Below are positions 54,094-63,063 of a stretch of DNA of 64,000 nt, one piece after another (the stretch's first letter is position 1; every line of letters starts with the position of its first letter). Where the stretch lies: contig JBGAJN010000002.1 of the NCBI GenBank assembly GCA_044224905.1, forward strand, positions 930,001 through 994,000, in the 5' to 3' direction. This DNA is from JBGAJN01 sp044224905. GTDB taxonomy: Bacteria; Verrucomicrobiota; Verrucomicrobiia; Limisphaerales; JBGAJN01. A program made the translations under genes and the position numbers. The notes under the pieces were generated by a model. The model saw nothing but the letters and a program-made list of their open reading frames with translations, made no database searches and was not told where the DNA came from.

Positions 54094-55433
54094 CGGGAAG
54101 CGGCCGGACGATGCCGCGGAATCTCCGCTTTGAAATCGCCGAGACTCGACCAGTGGAGGCGTTGATTCAAATCGACCTCCGCGACGACCACGGTGCCCCA
54201 GTCTTTTGCTTGCGCGAGGCGTTGGCCGTCCTGGCCGAAAATCGCTGAGACCATCCAGTTTTGTTTTACGTCCGTGTGCGTGCTGCTGACAACGTAGACG
54301 TGATTCTCGCACGCGCGCGCCGCGCCGAGCATCGGGTTGCAACCCATCACGGGCCACGCGATGACCTCCGCGCCGCGATTGCTCAACTCCCGGGCGACCT
54401 CGGGGAAAAATCCGTCATAGCAAACCATCATCCCCACTTTGCCGAAGCGCGTGTCGAACACGGGATAATCGTGCCCCGGCGTGACGCCGCCCTCGATCTC
54501 CCCGCGCGGGAGGCAGACCTTCCGATACTTGCCGGCGATCTGTCCGTCGGGACCGATGAGCACGGCGACGTTGTAAATGAGATGCCCATCGCGTTCAACG
54601 AGGCCGGGCACGATGTAGAGGTTGTGCTTCTTGGCGAGCGCGCCGAAGAATTCTGTCGAGGGGCCGGGTATCCGTTCCGCGACGCTCAGGTAGGTGGAGC
54701 CGCTGCCGTAGGTGACCACTTCCGGCAAGACGACGATGTCCGCCTTTTGTTTCGCGGCGACTTCGATGTGTTCCACGAACGCCTGGCGGCGTTCCGCGGG
54801 CGTCTTCACGTTGCGCGGGACGAAATGCACGGCGGCGAGTCGGACTTTGCGCGCGGCGGGTGCGGGAACTTCGCTCAGTGAAATGTCGGCCCACTCGAGC
54901 TTCGCATTCGGTGCCCAGCGGAACTCGAGTTCCACAATCGCGCGTGTCGCTTTCGACGGTGCGCGATAGACGTCGGAAACTTCCGTCCAACCGCGCTTGT
55001 CGGTGGCTTTGTCCATCGGATACTCCGGCTCCGCACGCGGAATTGAACCTGTGGAATACGAAGCGGTTGACGGCTCGTCGCGGAGGACGGGTTTGCCTTT
55101 GTCGTCCTGCCAAAGGATGCGCGCGACACACGCGCGGCGCGGCGAGTCGGCGTGGTCGATCTTGCGCAGCGCGAAGAACCGATAGTGTTCACCGCCTTTC
55201 ACGGGAAAAGTTTTCACCCAACGCCCCATCAGCCCCTCGCGGCGATCCGATTGGATGATGAAACTCCCGCGACCAGCGGGACCGCCCTTGGGGTTGAACG
55301 AAAACTCTGGCGCAATTTCGTCCCGGGGCACGGCGGTGGCCCAGCCTTCGGGTGGCGACGACTTGGCGAAGACATTCGTGGCGGAACCGAGGACGACGGC
55401 GACGTAAAGTGCGAGAAAGGTTCTGGTGCTCAT
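54090..55433 (-). CDS. Secreted carbon-nitrogen hydrolase with an N-terminal beta domain
   Basis: From ATG 55433 (MSTRTFLALYVAVVLGSATN) it has 447 residues. After the signal peptide, about residues 30-185 form a beta-rich domain ending WADISLSEVPAP that resembles a carbohydrate- or ligand-binding module. The nitrilase fold follows with the Glu-Lys-Cys triad: Glu in IVVLPEVVTYG, Lys in GKYRKVCLPRGE, Cys in VGMMVCYDGFFPEVA. It hydrolyses an unknown amide or nitrile outside the cytoplasm. Export and the added domain are unusual for the superfamily, and it is coupled to the sulfatase. Confidence 0.88.
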   Translation of the reverse strand: MSTRTFLALYVAVVLGSATNVFAKSSPPEGWATAVPRDEIAPEFSFNPKGGPAGRGSFIIQSDRREGLMGRWVKTFPVKGGEHYRFFALRKIDHADSPRRACVARILWQDDKGKPVLRDEPSTASYSTGSIPRAEPEYPMDKATDKRGWTEVSDVYRAPSKATRAIVELEFRWAPNAKLEWADISLSEVPAPAARKVRLAAVHFVPRNVKTPAERRQAFVEHIEVAAKQKADIVVLPEVVTYGSGSTYLSVAERIPGPSTEFFGALAKKHNLYIVPGLVERDGHLIYNVAVLIGPDGQIAGKYRKVCLPRGEIEGGVTPGHDYPVFDTRFGKVGMMVCYDGFFPEVARELSNRGAEVIAWPVMGCNPMLGAARACENHVYVVSSTHTDVKQNWMVSAIFGQDGQRLAQAKDWGTVVVAEVDLNQRLHWSSLGDFKAEIPRHRPAASR

Positions 55434-55537
55434 GGTGGACGAGTTGTTGGACGCCGGCGGATGAATCTGAATTGAAACAACTTCGCGTGCGGCTGAGCGA
55501 CTGCGCACCATGGACCGGCGTTGCCGTGATTGTTTGG

Positions 55538-56359
55538 CTAACGCTTCTGCAGCGTCTTCATCACTGTGGCGTAACGCTTGCCAAACTCGCGCAACGACGG
55601 CGTGTCAAAATGCACGACGTCGCCTTTGTGTTTGAGACCGGTGGATTCGACGACGGCGCTGTGTGGCAGGAGTTTCGGCAACGAAGCGAGTTGCTCGTTG
55701 ACGGTCGGCCAGAAGGACGGTTTGCCGTCCTTCGATTGACGTGCGAGGTATTCGCCGAGTTTGCCGGCGACGAACGGCGTGTCGGTGACGGCGAGATCGG
55801 CGCGAAGGTCTTTGACCATTTGAGCGAGGCGCGCGGCGTAGTTGGTCGCGAGCTGCTCAGTGGCGGAATCATTTTCGCCCTGATGCCACAGAATCCCTTT
55901 CAACTCGCCGTCCTTCAACGCGGCCTTCGCGCGTTCGAGCGCTTGCGCGTAGAGATCGCCTCCCTTTACCCAGCGCGAAAGGGGCGTGCCGCCGACGGCG
56001 CAGGGGATGAGTCCGATCGTCACGTCTGGATTCGCTTCCGCCATGGCGCGTGCGAATGACGAGCCTAAGCCGACGCCGGCGATCGTTTTGTCGAAGTGCA
56101 GCGGCTCCACGGCGGGCGCCCACGTTTTCTCTTTGGTGAACTTCAGGACTCGAGCGTGAGGCGACTTCGCCTCGTCATCCAATGCGCCCCGTCCGGCCAT
56201 GTTGGATTGGCCGATCAGGAGGTAGAGATGAAATTTCTTCTTCGCCGGCAACGTTGCTGGCGCCGATTTGTCGTCAGCGAACGCGGAGAGTGAGCAGGCA
56301 GCAACGCTAAAGAGGCACGCCGCGACCAATAGGGACAGGGGTTTTAACGAGGGAATCAT
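55538..56359 (-). CDS. Secreted sialate O-acetylesterase-like (SASA) hydrolase
   Basis: From ATG 56359 (MIPSLKPLSLLVAACLFSVA signal) it has 273 residues. The SASA/SGNH-type fold shows YLLIGQSNMAGRG (nucleophile Ser), IPCAVGGTPLSRW, GILWHQGENDS, and a late VVHFDTPSLREFG block with Asp/His. It probably removes O-acetyl groups from sugars, fitting the neighbouring sulfatase cluster. It is divergent from leuD. Confidence 0.88.
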   Translation of the reverse strand: MIPSLKPLSLLVAACLFSVAACSLSAFADDKSAPATLPAKKKFHLYLLIGQSNMAGRGALDDEAKSPHARVLKFTKEKTWAPAVEPLHFDKTIAGVGLGSSFARAMAEANPDVTIGLIPCAVGGTPLSRWVKGGDLYAQALERAKAALKDGELKGILWHQGENDSATEQLATNYAARLAQMVKDLRADLAVTDTPFVAGKLGEYLARQSKDGKPSFWPTVNEQLASLPKLLPHSAVVESTGLKHKGDVVHFDTPSLREFGKRYATVMKTLQKR

Positions 56360-56528
56360 CGTGGTTGGATAACAGCTCGACGCTGGGTATTCAAAGCGTT
56401 TCTCGCGGCGATGATTGTGGAGAAGGTGTTCTTGGAGTTGCGGAAAACGGGAGCCTGAAGCTTCAAAACGACCGCCCGGGCAACAACTCGCGCTTGCCAA
56501 TGTTCGGCCGGTGGTCAAACATTTGATC

Positions 56529-57083
56529 ATGCAATCTGTTTTTAAGGGTCCGGTTTATGTGGTGCGCGACAACATCGACACGGATCAGATCATTCCGGCG
56601 CAATACTTGAACCTCGTCCCGACCATCGCGGAAGAATATGAGAAGCTCGGCAGCTTCGCGATGGCTGGCCTCCCGGAATCGCTCTACGCGACGCGTTTCG
56701 TGAAGGAAGGAAAGCTGGATTCGGATTATCCGATCATGGTCGCCGGCCGGAATTTTGGCTGCGGCAGTTCACGTGAACACGCGCCGATCGCGCTGGGTTC
56801 TGCGGGTTGCAAAATCGTTTTGGCTGAAGGTTTCGCGCGGATTTTCTTCCGCAACTGTGTGGCGACCGGCGAACTCTATCCCTGCGAAAGCGTGGACCGG
56901 CTCTGCGACATCTTGAAAACCGGCGACGTCGTGACTGTGGATTTGGACGCCGCCACGGTGAAGGTGGAAGCGACCGGTAAGGTCTATTCCTTCAAGCCGC
57001 TTGGAGACGTGCGCCCGGTGGTGGATGCTGGTGGGCTATTCAATTTCGCGCGTCAGTCCGGAATGATCGCCGCCAAAGCTTGA
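56529..57083 (+). CDS. leuD: 3-isopropylmalate dehydratase small subunit
   Basis: Small subunit of the [4Fe-4S] isomerase of leucine biosynthesis; the cluster-bearing large subunit LeuC is not in this window. It has 184 residues from ATG 56529: MQSVFKGPVYVVRDNIDTD, the conserved DNIDTDQIIPAQYL, GRNFGCGSSREHAP, AEGFARIFFRNC and a C-terminal RPVVDAGGLFNFARQSG. The open frame upstream to 56415 has no resemblance to the family and would overlap the divergent esterase promoter. Confidence 0.95.
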   Translation: MQSVFKGPVYVVRDNIDTDQIIPAQYLNLVPTIAEEYEKLGSFAMAGLPESLYATRFVKEGKLDSDYPIMVAGRNFGCGSSREHAPIALGSAGCKIVLAEGFARIFFRNCVATGELYPCESVDRLCDILKTGDVVTVDLDAATVKVEATGKVYSFKPLGDVRPVVDAGGLFNFARQSGMIAAKA

Positions 57084-57104
57084 TGGCTTGCCTTTTTCCT
57101 CGAG

Positions 57105-57137
57105 CGCCCATCCCATGCGGGGTGGGCGTTTTCTTTT
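57105..57137 (+). terminator. Rho-independent terminator of leuD
   Basis: CGCCCATCCC at 57105-57114 pairs with GGGGTGGGCG at 57119-57128 (10 bp, one G-T pair, 4-base loop), followed by TTTTCTTTT. It separates leuD from the exosortase gene. Confidence 0.9.
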
Positions 57138-57221
57138 GCCTTGGGCGGTTCCTTATCGCCTGTTCATTGGTGCCGTGGCACGGTTAACTGGCGGTGGCTT
57201 GAACCGATATCTCTTTATCCG

Positions 57222-58742
57222 ATGAAGTGGCTCCACGGTTTGCTTCTCCTCTATCTGTGGGGATTGGTGATCAACCAACTGCGGCCGGATTGGGCGGGAA
57301 GTCCCCAATATGGCTACGGTTGGTCGGTTCCATTCCTCGCAGGCTATCTCATTTGGAAACGCTGGTTGGATCGGCCGGCACCCACCGCGCCGTCGAATCG
57401 GCTGCTGAGTTTCGTATTGCTTGCGCTGCTAGGGCTCGCATTTCTGCCGACGCGGCTGGTGATGGAGGCGAATGCGGACTGGCGCTTGATGAGTTGGTTG
57501 CTCACTGCGATGGTTTGCAGCTTCACGATGGTGATGGTCTTCCTCGCGGGCGGATGGGGATGGGTTAAGCATTTTCTTTTTCCGATTGTGTTTGTTTTCG
57601 CGGCCGTGCCGTGGCCGCACGAAATGGAGCAGGCCCTCGTGCAATCCCTAATGCGGGCCGTGGCTTCGTGCACCGTGGAACTGCTCACTGCGATGGGCGT
57701 GCCGGCCTTGCAATCGGGTAACCTGATCGAGGTCGGCTCTGGATTTGTGGGCATCGACGAGGCGTGCAGTGGCGTGCGCTCGTTTCAATCGACGCTGATG
57801 GCCTCTTTGTTCCTTGGCGAAATGTATCGATTCAAATGGGGGCGGCGAATCACGTTGGTCGTGGCCGGTTTGGCCCTCGCATTCGCCCTCAACGTGACGC
57901 GGAGTTTCACGCTGGCGTATCTCGGGGCGCGGAGCGGTTTGGAAACGTTAGAACGATTTCATGATCAGGCGGGATTCACGATCCTGTTCGCGTGTTTCTT
58001 TTTGTTGTGGGGACTGGCGGTATTGATGGCGAGGAAGCAGTCGAAGGGTTTGGCTCAGCCGGTGATCGCGGTTCCGGCGGCATCACCCTGGCCGGCGACT
58101 CTGATCGTTGCCACTGCGGTGGTTTTGGTCGCGGCGGAAATCTTGGTTGCGGTGTGGTATCGCTCGCTGGAAGGCAAGTTTATCCAAAACCCTACTTGGA
58201 CGGTGAGTTGGCCGAAGACGAAGGGCGCCTATTCGACCATTATGCTGGACGAGACGACCCGCAAATCTGTGAGTGCGGACGAGGGCGGAGGAGCGATGTG
58301 GATCGAGCCGGATGGAAGCCAGTGGCGGATGTTTTATTTCCGCTGGTTGCCGGGTTCGGTGTTGTCGCGAATTCTCGCGCGGACCCATCGTCCGGAGCAC
58401 TGCTTGCCCGCCTCGGGCCGGACAATGAAGGAAGATCGTGGACTGCGGACGCTTTCCGTGAACGGCCTCAGCATTCCGTTCCGCGCGCTGGTTTTCGACG
58501 ATCGCGGCCGGCCGTTGCACGTGTTCTTTTGTTTATGGGAGGACCGAGTTTCTACCGTGACGCCCGCGTTCCTGCACGGCTTCACGCCGACGTCTGGCCG
58601 TCTCAAAGCCGTGATGGAAGGCCAGCGCCGCGTTCTCGGCCAACAGACCCTGGAATTCGTGGTGACAGGTTATTCGGATCCGGGACAGGCTGAAGACGTC
58701 TTGAGGCAAATCGTTTCCGAAGTGGTCGTTCGAACTCCCTAA
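57222..58742 (+). CDS. Exosortase fused to an EpsI-like (DUF3485) domain
   Basis: A polytopic transpeptidase-like enzyme of about 506 residues that cleaves CTERM sorting signals at the inner membrane. From ATG 57222 (MKWLHGLLLLYLWGL) there are about eight membrane helices. Catalytic landmarks are Cys in GIDEACSGVRSFQSTLMA, Arg in NVTRSFTLAYLG, and His in ERFHDQAGF. After the last helix (about residue 320) a periplasmic EpsI/DUF3485-type domain contains HRPEHCLPASGRTM and continues to the end. The architecture and the VPDGG-tagged protein in this window suggest exosortase C (XrtC), but a family search is needed to assign the class. A terminator separates it from leuD. Confidence 0.92.
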   Translation: MKWLHGLLLLYLWGLVINQLRPDWAGSPQYGYGWSVPFLAGYLIWKRWLDRPAPTAPSNRLLSFVLLALLGLAFLPTRLVMEANADWRLMSWLLTAMVCSFTMVMVFLAGGWGWVKHFLFPIVFVFAAVPWPHEMEQALVQSLMRAVASCTVELLTAMGVPALQSGNLIEVGSGFVGIDEACSGVRSFQSTLMASLFLGEMYRFKWGRRITLVVAGLALAFALNVTRSFTLAYLGARSGLETLERFHDQAGFTILFACFFLLWGLAVLMARKQSKGLAQPVIAVPAASPWPATLIVATAVVLVAAEILVAVWYRSLEGKFIQNPTWTVSWPKTKGAYSTIMLDETTRKSVSADEGGGAMWIEPDGSQWRMFYFRWLPGSVLSRILARTHRPEHCLPASGRTMKEDRGLRTLSVNGLSIPFRALVFDDRGRPLHVFFCLWEDRVSTVTPAFLHGFTPTSGRLKAVMEGQRRVLGQQTLEFVVTGYSDPGQAEDVLRQIVSEVVVRTP

Positions 58743-58776
58743 TCGATGTTTCGGCTTCTTCGAAAGATTTTCCAAA

Positions 58777-58806
58777 CAAAAAAGCCGCTCCAAGTTCGGA
58801 GCGGCT
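58777..58806 (-). terminator. Rho-independent terminator of the third tagged-protein gene
   Basis: AGCCGCTCC at 58783-58791 pairs with GGAGCGGCT at 58798-58806 (9 bp, 6-base loop). On the minus strand it is followed by TTTTTTGTTT. It ends the gene at 58826-59524 and also lies after the convergent exosortase gene. Confidence 0.9.
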
Positions 58807-58825
58807 AGGAAATTACAGATACTGT

Positions 58826-59524
58826 TTAAGAAACCGGAACCGTAGCGAGCTTGCGCTGACGAACCTGCCGGGTAACTACGAATGATGAAATCCCCAGCAT
58901 CGCGGCGCCAAATAGCCAATGCGACACTTCCGGGACGACGATCGCTTCCAAACTATCCATTACGAATTCGTCGTTGGGGCCCTCGCCGTGAAAGATGACG
59001 GTTTTGATGCCAGTATCGGATAGCCAGCCGTGCCATTCCAGAGTGCCCGTCGCGTTGGAATACGGAACATCCACCAAGTCGATTAAGTCCCCGTTGTTAT
59101 CGAGGAAAGTCACGTGAATGTTGGCACTCGGGTTATTGAAGCCGCCGAAGAAACCACCAAACGTCAAGACCGGCGATGCGAAAACGATCGCGGGGGCGCC
59201 GAGAGTGGACCCGAACCCTTTGGTGCCATCGTTTACTTTGGCATTCGAAGCGCCGAGGTTGAATGTGTTTGGGCTCGATTGAGTGTAAATGACCGTGTCG
59301 TTATCGCCCGTTCCGTAGAGGTTTGCAGTTCCACCGAGTATGGCAGACCCGTCGGCGAACAGACCCGGTGAAAACGATTCGAAATTCTCGGAGTAGTATC
59401 CTTGGAATTGGCCCAACGGTGTGACTGTGGCCTCAACGGACGGAACGATCGCAATGAGACTCAGAAAGGCTGTGCTCAAAAGGCTGCAAACCTTCAAAGA
59501 TTGTCTGACGGGCAGAGTTTTCAC
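58826..59524 (-). CDS. Exported protein with an atypical VPEV-type CTERM tag
   Basis: A 232-residue protein from GTG 59524: signal peptide (VCSLLSTAFLSLIAIVPSVE), a beta-rich body (FGGFFGGFNNPSANIHVTF and VIFHGEGPNDEFVMDSLEA, as in PEP-CTERM proteins that bind or form extracellular matrix), and a C-terminal tripartite signal. The tag reads VVPEVSHWLFGAAMLGISSF followed by basic RQVRQRK. The position normally held by Pro in VPEP is Val here. It lies next to the exosortase gene, convergent. No enzymatic motif is visible. Confidence 0.82.
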   Translation of the reverse strand: MKTLPVRQSLKVCSLLSTAFLSLIAIVPSVEATVTPLGQFQGYYSENFESFSPGLFADGSAILGGTANLYGTGDNDTVIYTQSSPNTFNLGASNAKVNDGTKGFGSTLGAPAIVFASPVLTFGGFFGGFNNPSANIHVTFLDNNGDLIDLVDVPYSNATGTLEWHGWLSDTGIKTVIFHGEGPNDEFVMDSLEAIVVPEVSHWLFGAAMLGISSFVVTRQVRQRKLATVPVS

Positions 59525-59661
59525 GCGTATTTTGGGCTTCTAGTGAACAGTGTCCAAATAATGGGCGGTTTTTGTCTCAAAAGTCAACGCTAATCTATAG
59601 GTAAATGCAGCCTTTCGCATGATTGGGGTAGGGTTTCCGTTTGCCCAAGAATCATGCGTCC

Positions 59662-60591
59662 TTAGTGCATTTCCACATCGCAGGACCCAATCCCGGGGCG
59701 ATAGAAATTAAATTGCACGTTCGGATGATCCGCTAGCAGCGACATCGGCACGGCGCTGTCTGCCAAGCCTTTAGCTATCATCAACGTCGTCAGGCGTTGG
59801 CCGAAAGGATTGTCATGCTTGCCCGCCTGCCAGATTGAGACTTTCTCGGACTGCCACGTCTCCGCCGGACCCACCGTGAGCGCCTGCGTGGGCACGAGCG
59901 TGATATTGCCGCCGCCTGACGTGCGGGCATTTTGCGCGACTGTAATTGGGTGCAAGTCCACTACTCGTGTAGCCAAGGCGCGATACTCCTTGGGCGTGGG
60001 CGGCTGATTCTTAAACTTGCCGACGCGTTTCACCGGATCATTGAACGCCCAATGTTTGATGTCGCCCTGTCCGCCTTGCATCACGGCGCAGCGAACTCCC
60101 TCCCAGCTTTTCCGATACGCGCGCGTGTCGGCTTTGGGGAAGTGCAGATTCGCGTCGGGCATTACGAGCTTCTTGTCGATGCGGTTGAAACACATTTCCC
60201 GATCTGCCTTTTCGAAGGAAAGGGGGTGTGTCGCCGGCGCCTCGCGTCCGTCGAGGAACCATTCGTCCATTCCCCAAAAATGTGCGGAGTGCAGTTTCAA
60301 ACCCAGCGCGTTGACGATGCGCGCGACAAGCGGGAGTTGCTCCGTCGGGCCGATCGGTCCGCAGATGCCGACGGGATTATCCGGAGTCGATTGCTTCCAA
60401 GTCTCGATGTATTCGAGCGCCTCCGCCGTGTAAAATTCCTCCAGCGAATCGTAGAACACCACTTTGAAGCCAGGGCGCGAGAGCTTGAGCATTTTTTCCG
60501 GCGTCAACTTGGCGGCGTCGCGAATGATGTCAGCGTCGAGCGTCGTGTAATCCCACCAGTCGGGGGCGATTGAACTGATTTTGCGTGGCAT
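59662..60591 (-). CDS. NagB-family glucosamine-6-phosphate isomerase/deaminase-like protein
   Basis: A 309-residue cytoplasmic protein of the NagB/RpiA/DevB sugar-isomerase fold. Visible: VGICGPIGPTEQLPLVARIV, the active-site region HFWGMDEWFLDG (compare NagB MDEY), FNRIDKKL, GQGDIKHWAFNDP, and HPITVAQNARTSGGGNITLVP (residues 204-224). It differs enough from NagB that its sugar is uncertain. It lies 28 bases downstream of a PIG-L deacetylase gene on the same strand, suggesting sequential deacetylation and deamination of an amino sugar. Confidence 0.85.
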   Translation of the reverse strand: MPRKISSIAPDWWDYTTLDADIIRDAAKLTPEKMLKLSRPGFKVVFYDSLEEFYTAEALEYIETWKQSTPDNPVGICGPIGPTEQLPLVARIVNALGLKLHSAHFWGMDEWFLDGREAPATHPLSFEKADREMCFNRIDKKLVMPDANLHFPKADTRAYRKSWEGVRCAVMQGGQGDIKHWAFNDPVKRVGKFKNQPPTPKEYRALATRVVDLHPITVAQNARTSGGGNITLVPTQALTVGPAETWQSEKVSIWQAGKHDNPFGQRLTTLMIAKGLADSAVPMSLLADHPNVQFNFYRPGIGSCDVEMH

Positions 60592-60619
60592 AGGAGTTTT
60601 GTTTTGGCGTTGTGTGAAG

Positions 60620-61414
60620 CTACGCCCGGATGCGGGTGGCGGCGTAACGTTTGTTAATCAGAAAATCTTTCCCCAGCGCGTCGCGTAGCGGGTCGATTTC
60701 TCCGGCGGAAAAACCGTAATGCAAATGCCGCCGCCAACCTTCGGCGAGTTTGAACTTCTTCGAAAGCTTGCCGACCTTTTGCGACGCGGCCTCCATCGAT
60801 TTCAAATACGAATTCATGCCTTGGCTCACGTCGAGCCAGCCTTGTTGGCTGCGATGCGCGCCCAGCGCTTTCAATTTGGTCGCTTGCACGTTGGTCGTAT
60901 TCACAAACGCTTCGGGAACGATCGGCATGCGCAACGGATCGCATAGCCCGTGCGGCATGGCGTGATACACCGTCACGTCATGGAAGAACGCCGGACGCGG
61001 CGGGGTGCTGACGAAATTGGGAATCCCGTGCGCGAACGCCGCCGTCACCGCGAGCCGGCAGGTGTTCATGTGATCCTCCATGTAGTCCTGCGGCGAGTGC
61101 GTCAACACGATCGACGGCTTCACCTCGCGGATGAGCGCGGCGACTTTTCGCAGCAGCTTGATTTCATAGAATATCTCCAGATCGTCCGCCAGCGGTGCGT
61201 GGAAATAGGCGCCGAGAATTTTCGCCGCGTTCTTTGCCTCCTGAAACCGCACCTTACGCGTCTTGGCGGCATTGAACTCCGCGCTGCCGCAGTTTCCCGT
61301 CGAGACGTTCAGATAATGCGTTTCCCAGCCGCGCTGCTTGAGCAACAGCAGGGTGCCGGCGGCGACAAACTCGATGTCGTCGGGGTGCGCGAAAATGGCG
61401 AAGGCGACGGGCAT
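60620..61414 (-). CDS. PIG-L/LmbE-family zinc deacetylase
   Basis: A 264-residue cytoplasmic N-deacetylase of the PIG-L family. The zinc motif AHPDDIEF is at residues 9-16 and a second ligand comes from DHMNTCRLA. NCGSAEFNAAKTRKVRFQEA and VLTHSPQDYMEDH are also typical. Related enzymes remove acetyl from N-acetylglucosamine moieties or small N-acetyl substrates. It precedes the NagB-like gene and probably shares an operon with it. Confidence 0.88.
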   Translation of the reverse strand: MPVAFAIFAHPDDIEFVAAGTLLLLKQRGWETHYLNVSTGNCGSAEFNAAKTRKVRFQEAKNAAKILGAYFHAPLADDLEIFYEIKLLRKVAALIREVKPSIVLTHSPQDYMEDHMNTCRLAVTAAFAHGIPNFVSTPPRPAFFHDVTVYHAMPHGLCDPLRMPIVPEAFVNTTNVQATKLKALGAHRSQQGWLDVSQGMNSYLKSMEAASQKVGKLSKKFKLAEGWRRHLHYGFSAGEIDPLRDALGKDFLINKRYAATRIRA

Positions 61415-62025
61415 GGGGGAGTTAATAGGGACGAAGGACGCGGGAGGAAAGTCGGAAATGCGTGCGTCCCGGATTTTCCGGCCGACCGGAAATGCTCACG
61501 CGAAGAATCGCGGACGTTTGCACGCTCTCGACACCTCGTTATGAGCGGTTCACCGATTTGCGACCGGCTTGGCGAGCCCTTGCTCGCTGGCTTTGAGTTT
61601 TCGGGGGCGTTTTTGCAGGCATTGCTTAATTTCTCCACGATTTCGGTCCGAAATCATCCCCAACGGACGTGCGCGCCGTTTTTTGGCTCGCGTTTCAGGC
61701 TGCGGACGTTCGCGCGACATCTTTTTGGAGTCCAAAGCGGGTCGCATGAGTTCGTTGTTCTCAAAATGGGTCCGGAAACATGCGCAATGAATTCGTTCTC
61801 CATGAAACGGGACGGAAAACAGGTATAACGAATCCATTTGGCCCGATTACGGCGTCAGTTTCATCCCCATCGAATTCGTTTGGCTCAAAATGGAGTCCAC
61901 TTTATGCCTCGTGAATCAAATGGGCCCAAAACAGCTTCCGAAATACGGTCATTTGCTTCGAAATCCCTGCCGGCGACGCCAAAAAGCGATGTCGAGCGTA
62001 AAGACGGTCTCGTCGGATGCCCGAT
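61415..62025. other. 611-bp stretch without a convincing gene, with palindromes and an imperfect direct repeat
   Basis: No open frame here has coding character. Structure seen: the odd palindrome GATTTCGGTCCGAAATC at 61639-61655; the odd palindrome TTTGGAGTCCAAA at about 61723-61735; and an imperfect direct repeat TTCGTT...CTCAAAATGG...GTCC at 61751-61773 and 61875-61898. It may be a promoter region, a decayed gene or an uncharacterised repeat. Confidence 0.5.
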
Positions 62026-62994
62026 TTACTTCTTCTTCGGCGGCTCGGGCAATTTCAGCTCCGTGAATTCCATCCAGCGCTGATTCAGTTCCTCCACCGA
62101 CGGCAAACCGCGGTGGACATAAAGGCCATAGCGAAGTTGCAGCGGTTTGCCCGGCTCGATCACGCGCGCCGCATCGAAGGTAAGGGACGATCCCATCCAG
62201 CCATCATCCCGCACGTGGAACACCGTTGGATGATTCGGATTCATCGGATGATCCATCAGCGTGATGCCCTCCACGACATTGCTTACGATGACGCCGGAAT
62301 AATCGCACCACTTCGCGGGCTTCCAGAATACTTCCTTCTCGTTCACGCCGCCGGAGGAATTACGAATGCGCCCGCCGCCATCGCGGACGCCGATACTCTT
62401 GGCCATGCGCACGGCGGTTGTGCCGAACGGCGTTTTCCCGAGCGTCACGGGTTTGCTCTTCGCGGCGAGTTCCAGATGCAGCACGACAAAATATTCGTTG
62501 TCCGGGAGCAATTGAATCGCCGTCTGCCGCCGTTCGACCAGGAGCACTTGATTCGATTCATTCACCCACGCGCTCTGCGTGATGATCGACGCCAGTTCGC
62601 CCGCGTCGTCGAATAATCCCTCCGTTCGTTGATGCACGATGCGTCCAAGCTTCTTCCCGTGATCCGGCCAGAACGCAGCGCCTTCGACGTCATTGTGCGC
62701 AACCCAGAATGAGTTGTGGTGACTGTGGCTTTCGGGATCGCGCGGGTGCCCCATGCGCGTCAATGAAATGCCCGACGGACCGATGAGGGGAAACACGAAC
62801 GGGCGATTGAGATTTGTGCCGAAGTGGTAGCGCGCGATCTCCTGCCGGTCGCGCTGAAAGGAATACTGTTGATCCGGCTGCGGGATGAGTTGCAGGCGCG
62901 GGATGGGCTTGGCTTCGGGCAAGGCGGACTGTCCGAAAAGATCCACCGATCCTGATAACGCGACGAGGATGAGAGCGCTGAATAGTTTTTTCAT
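62026..62994 (-). CDS. Secreted DUF6807 (PmoA-like) protein
   Basis: A 322-residue protein with a signal peptide (KLFSALILVALSGSV) and the DUF6807 family core: RYHFGTNLNRPFVFPLIGP, TRMGHPRDPESHSHHNSFWV (residues 80-99), EGAAFWPDHGK, the RIRNSSGGVNEKEVFWKPAKW stretch at about 210-230, and GITLMDHPMNPNHPT. The family is often annotated PmoA-like in planctomycetes and verrucomicrobia, but it is not particulate methane monooxygenase and its function is unknown. A role in sugar metabolism is suspected from gene contexts elsewhere. It stands 69 bases after the methyltransferase gene on the same strand. Confidence 0.85.
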   Translation of the reverse strand: MKKLFSALILVALSGSVDLFGQSALPEAKPIPRLQLIPQPDQQYSFQRDRQEIARYHFGTNLNRPFVFPLIGPSGISLTRMGHPRDPESHSHHNSFWVAHNDVEGAAFWPDHGKKLGRIVHQRTEGLFDDAGELASIITQSAWVNESNQVLLVERRQTAIQLLPDNEYFVVLHLELAAKSKPVTLGKTPFGTTAVRMAKSIGVRDGGGRIRNSSGGVNEKEVFWKPAKWCDYSGVIVSNVVEGITLMDHPMNPNHPTVFHVRDDGWMGSSLTFDAARVIEPGKPLQLRYGLYVHRGLPSVEELNQRWMEFTELKLPEPPKKK

Positions 62995-63063
62995 GCAAAC
63001 GCAGTGGGTTCGGAAACAAAGACTCGAATCGTCCCGTGTGAATTCAGCCGGAATGCCCGCGCG

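Noticed and set aside
57176..57192. TGGCACGG before the exosortase as a second sigma-54 site
   Set aside because: The -24 half is good but no TTGC occurs at the required distance.
61550..61837. A 95-codon minus-strand ORF upstream of the PIG-L gene
   Set aside because: Basic low-information sequence without motif, in a region with repeats; not supported as a gene.
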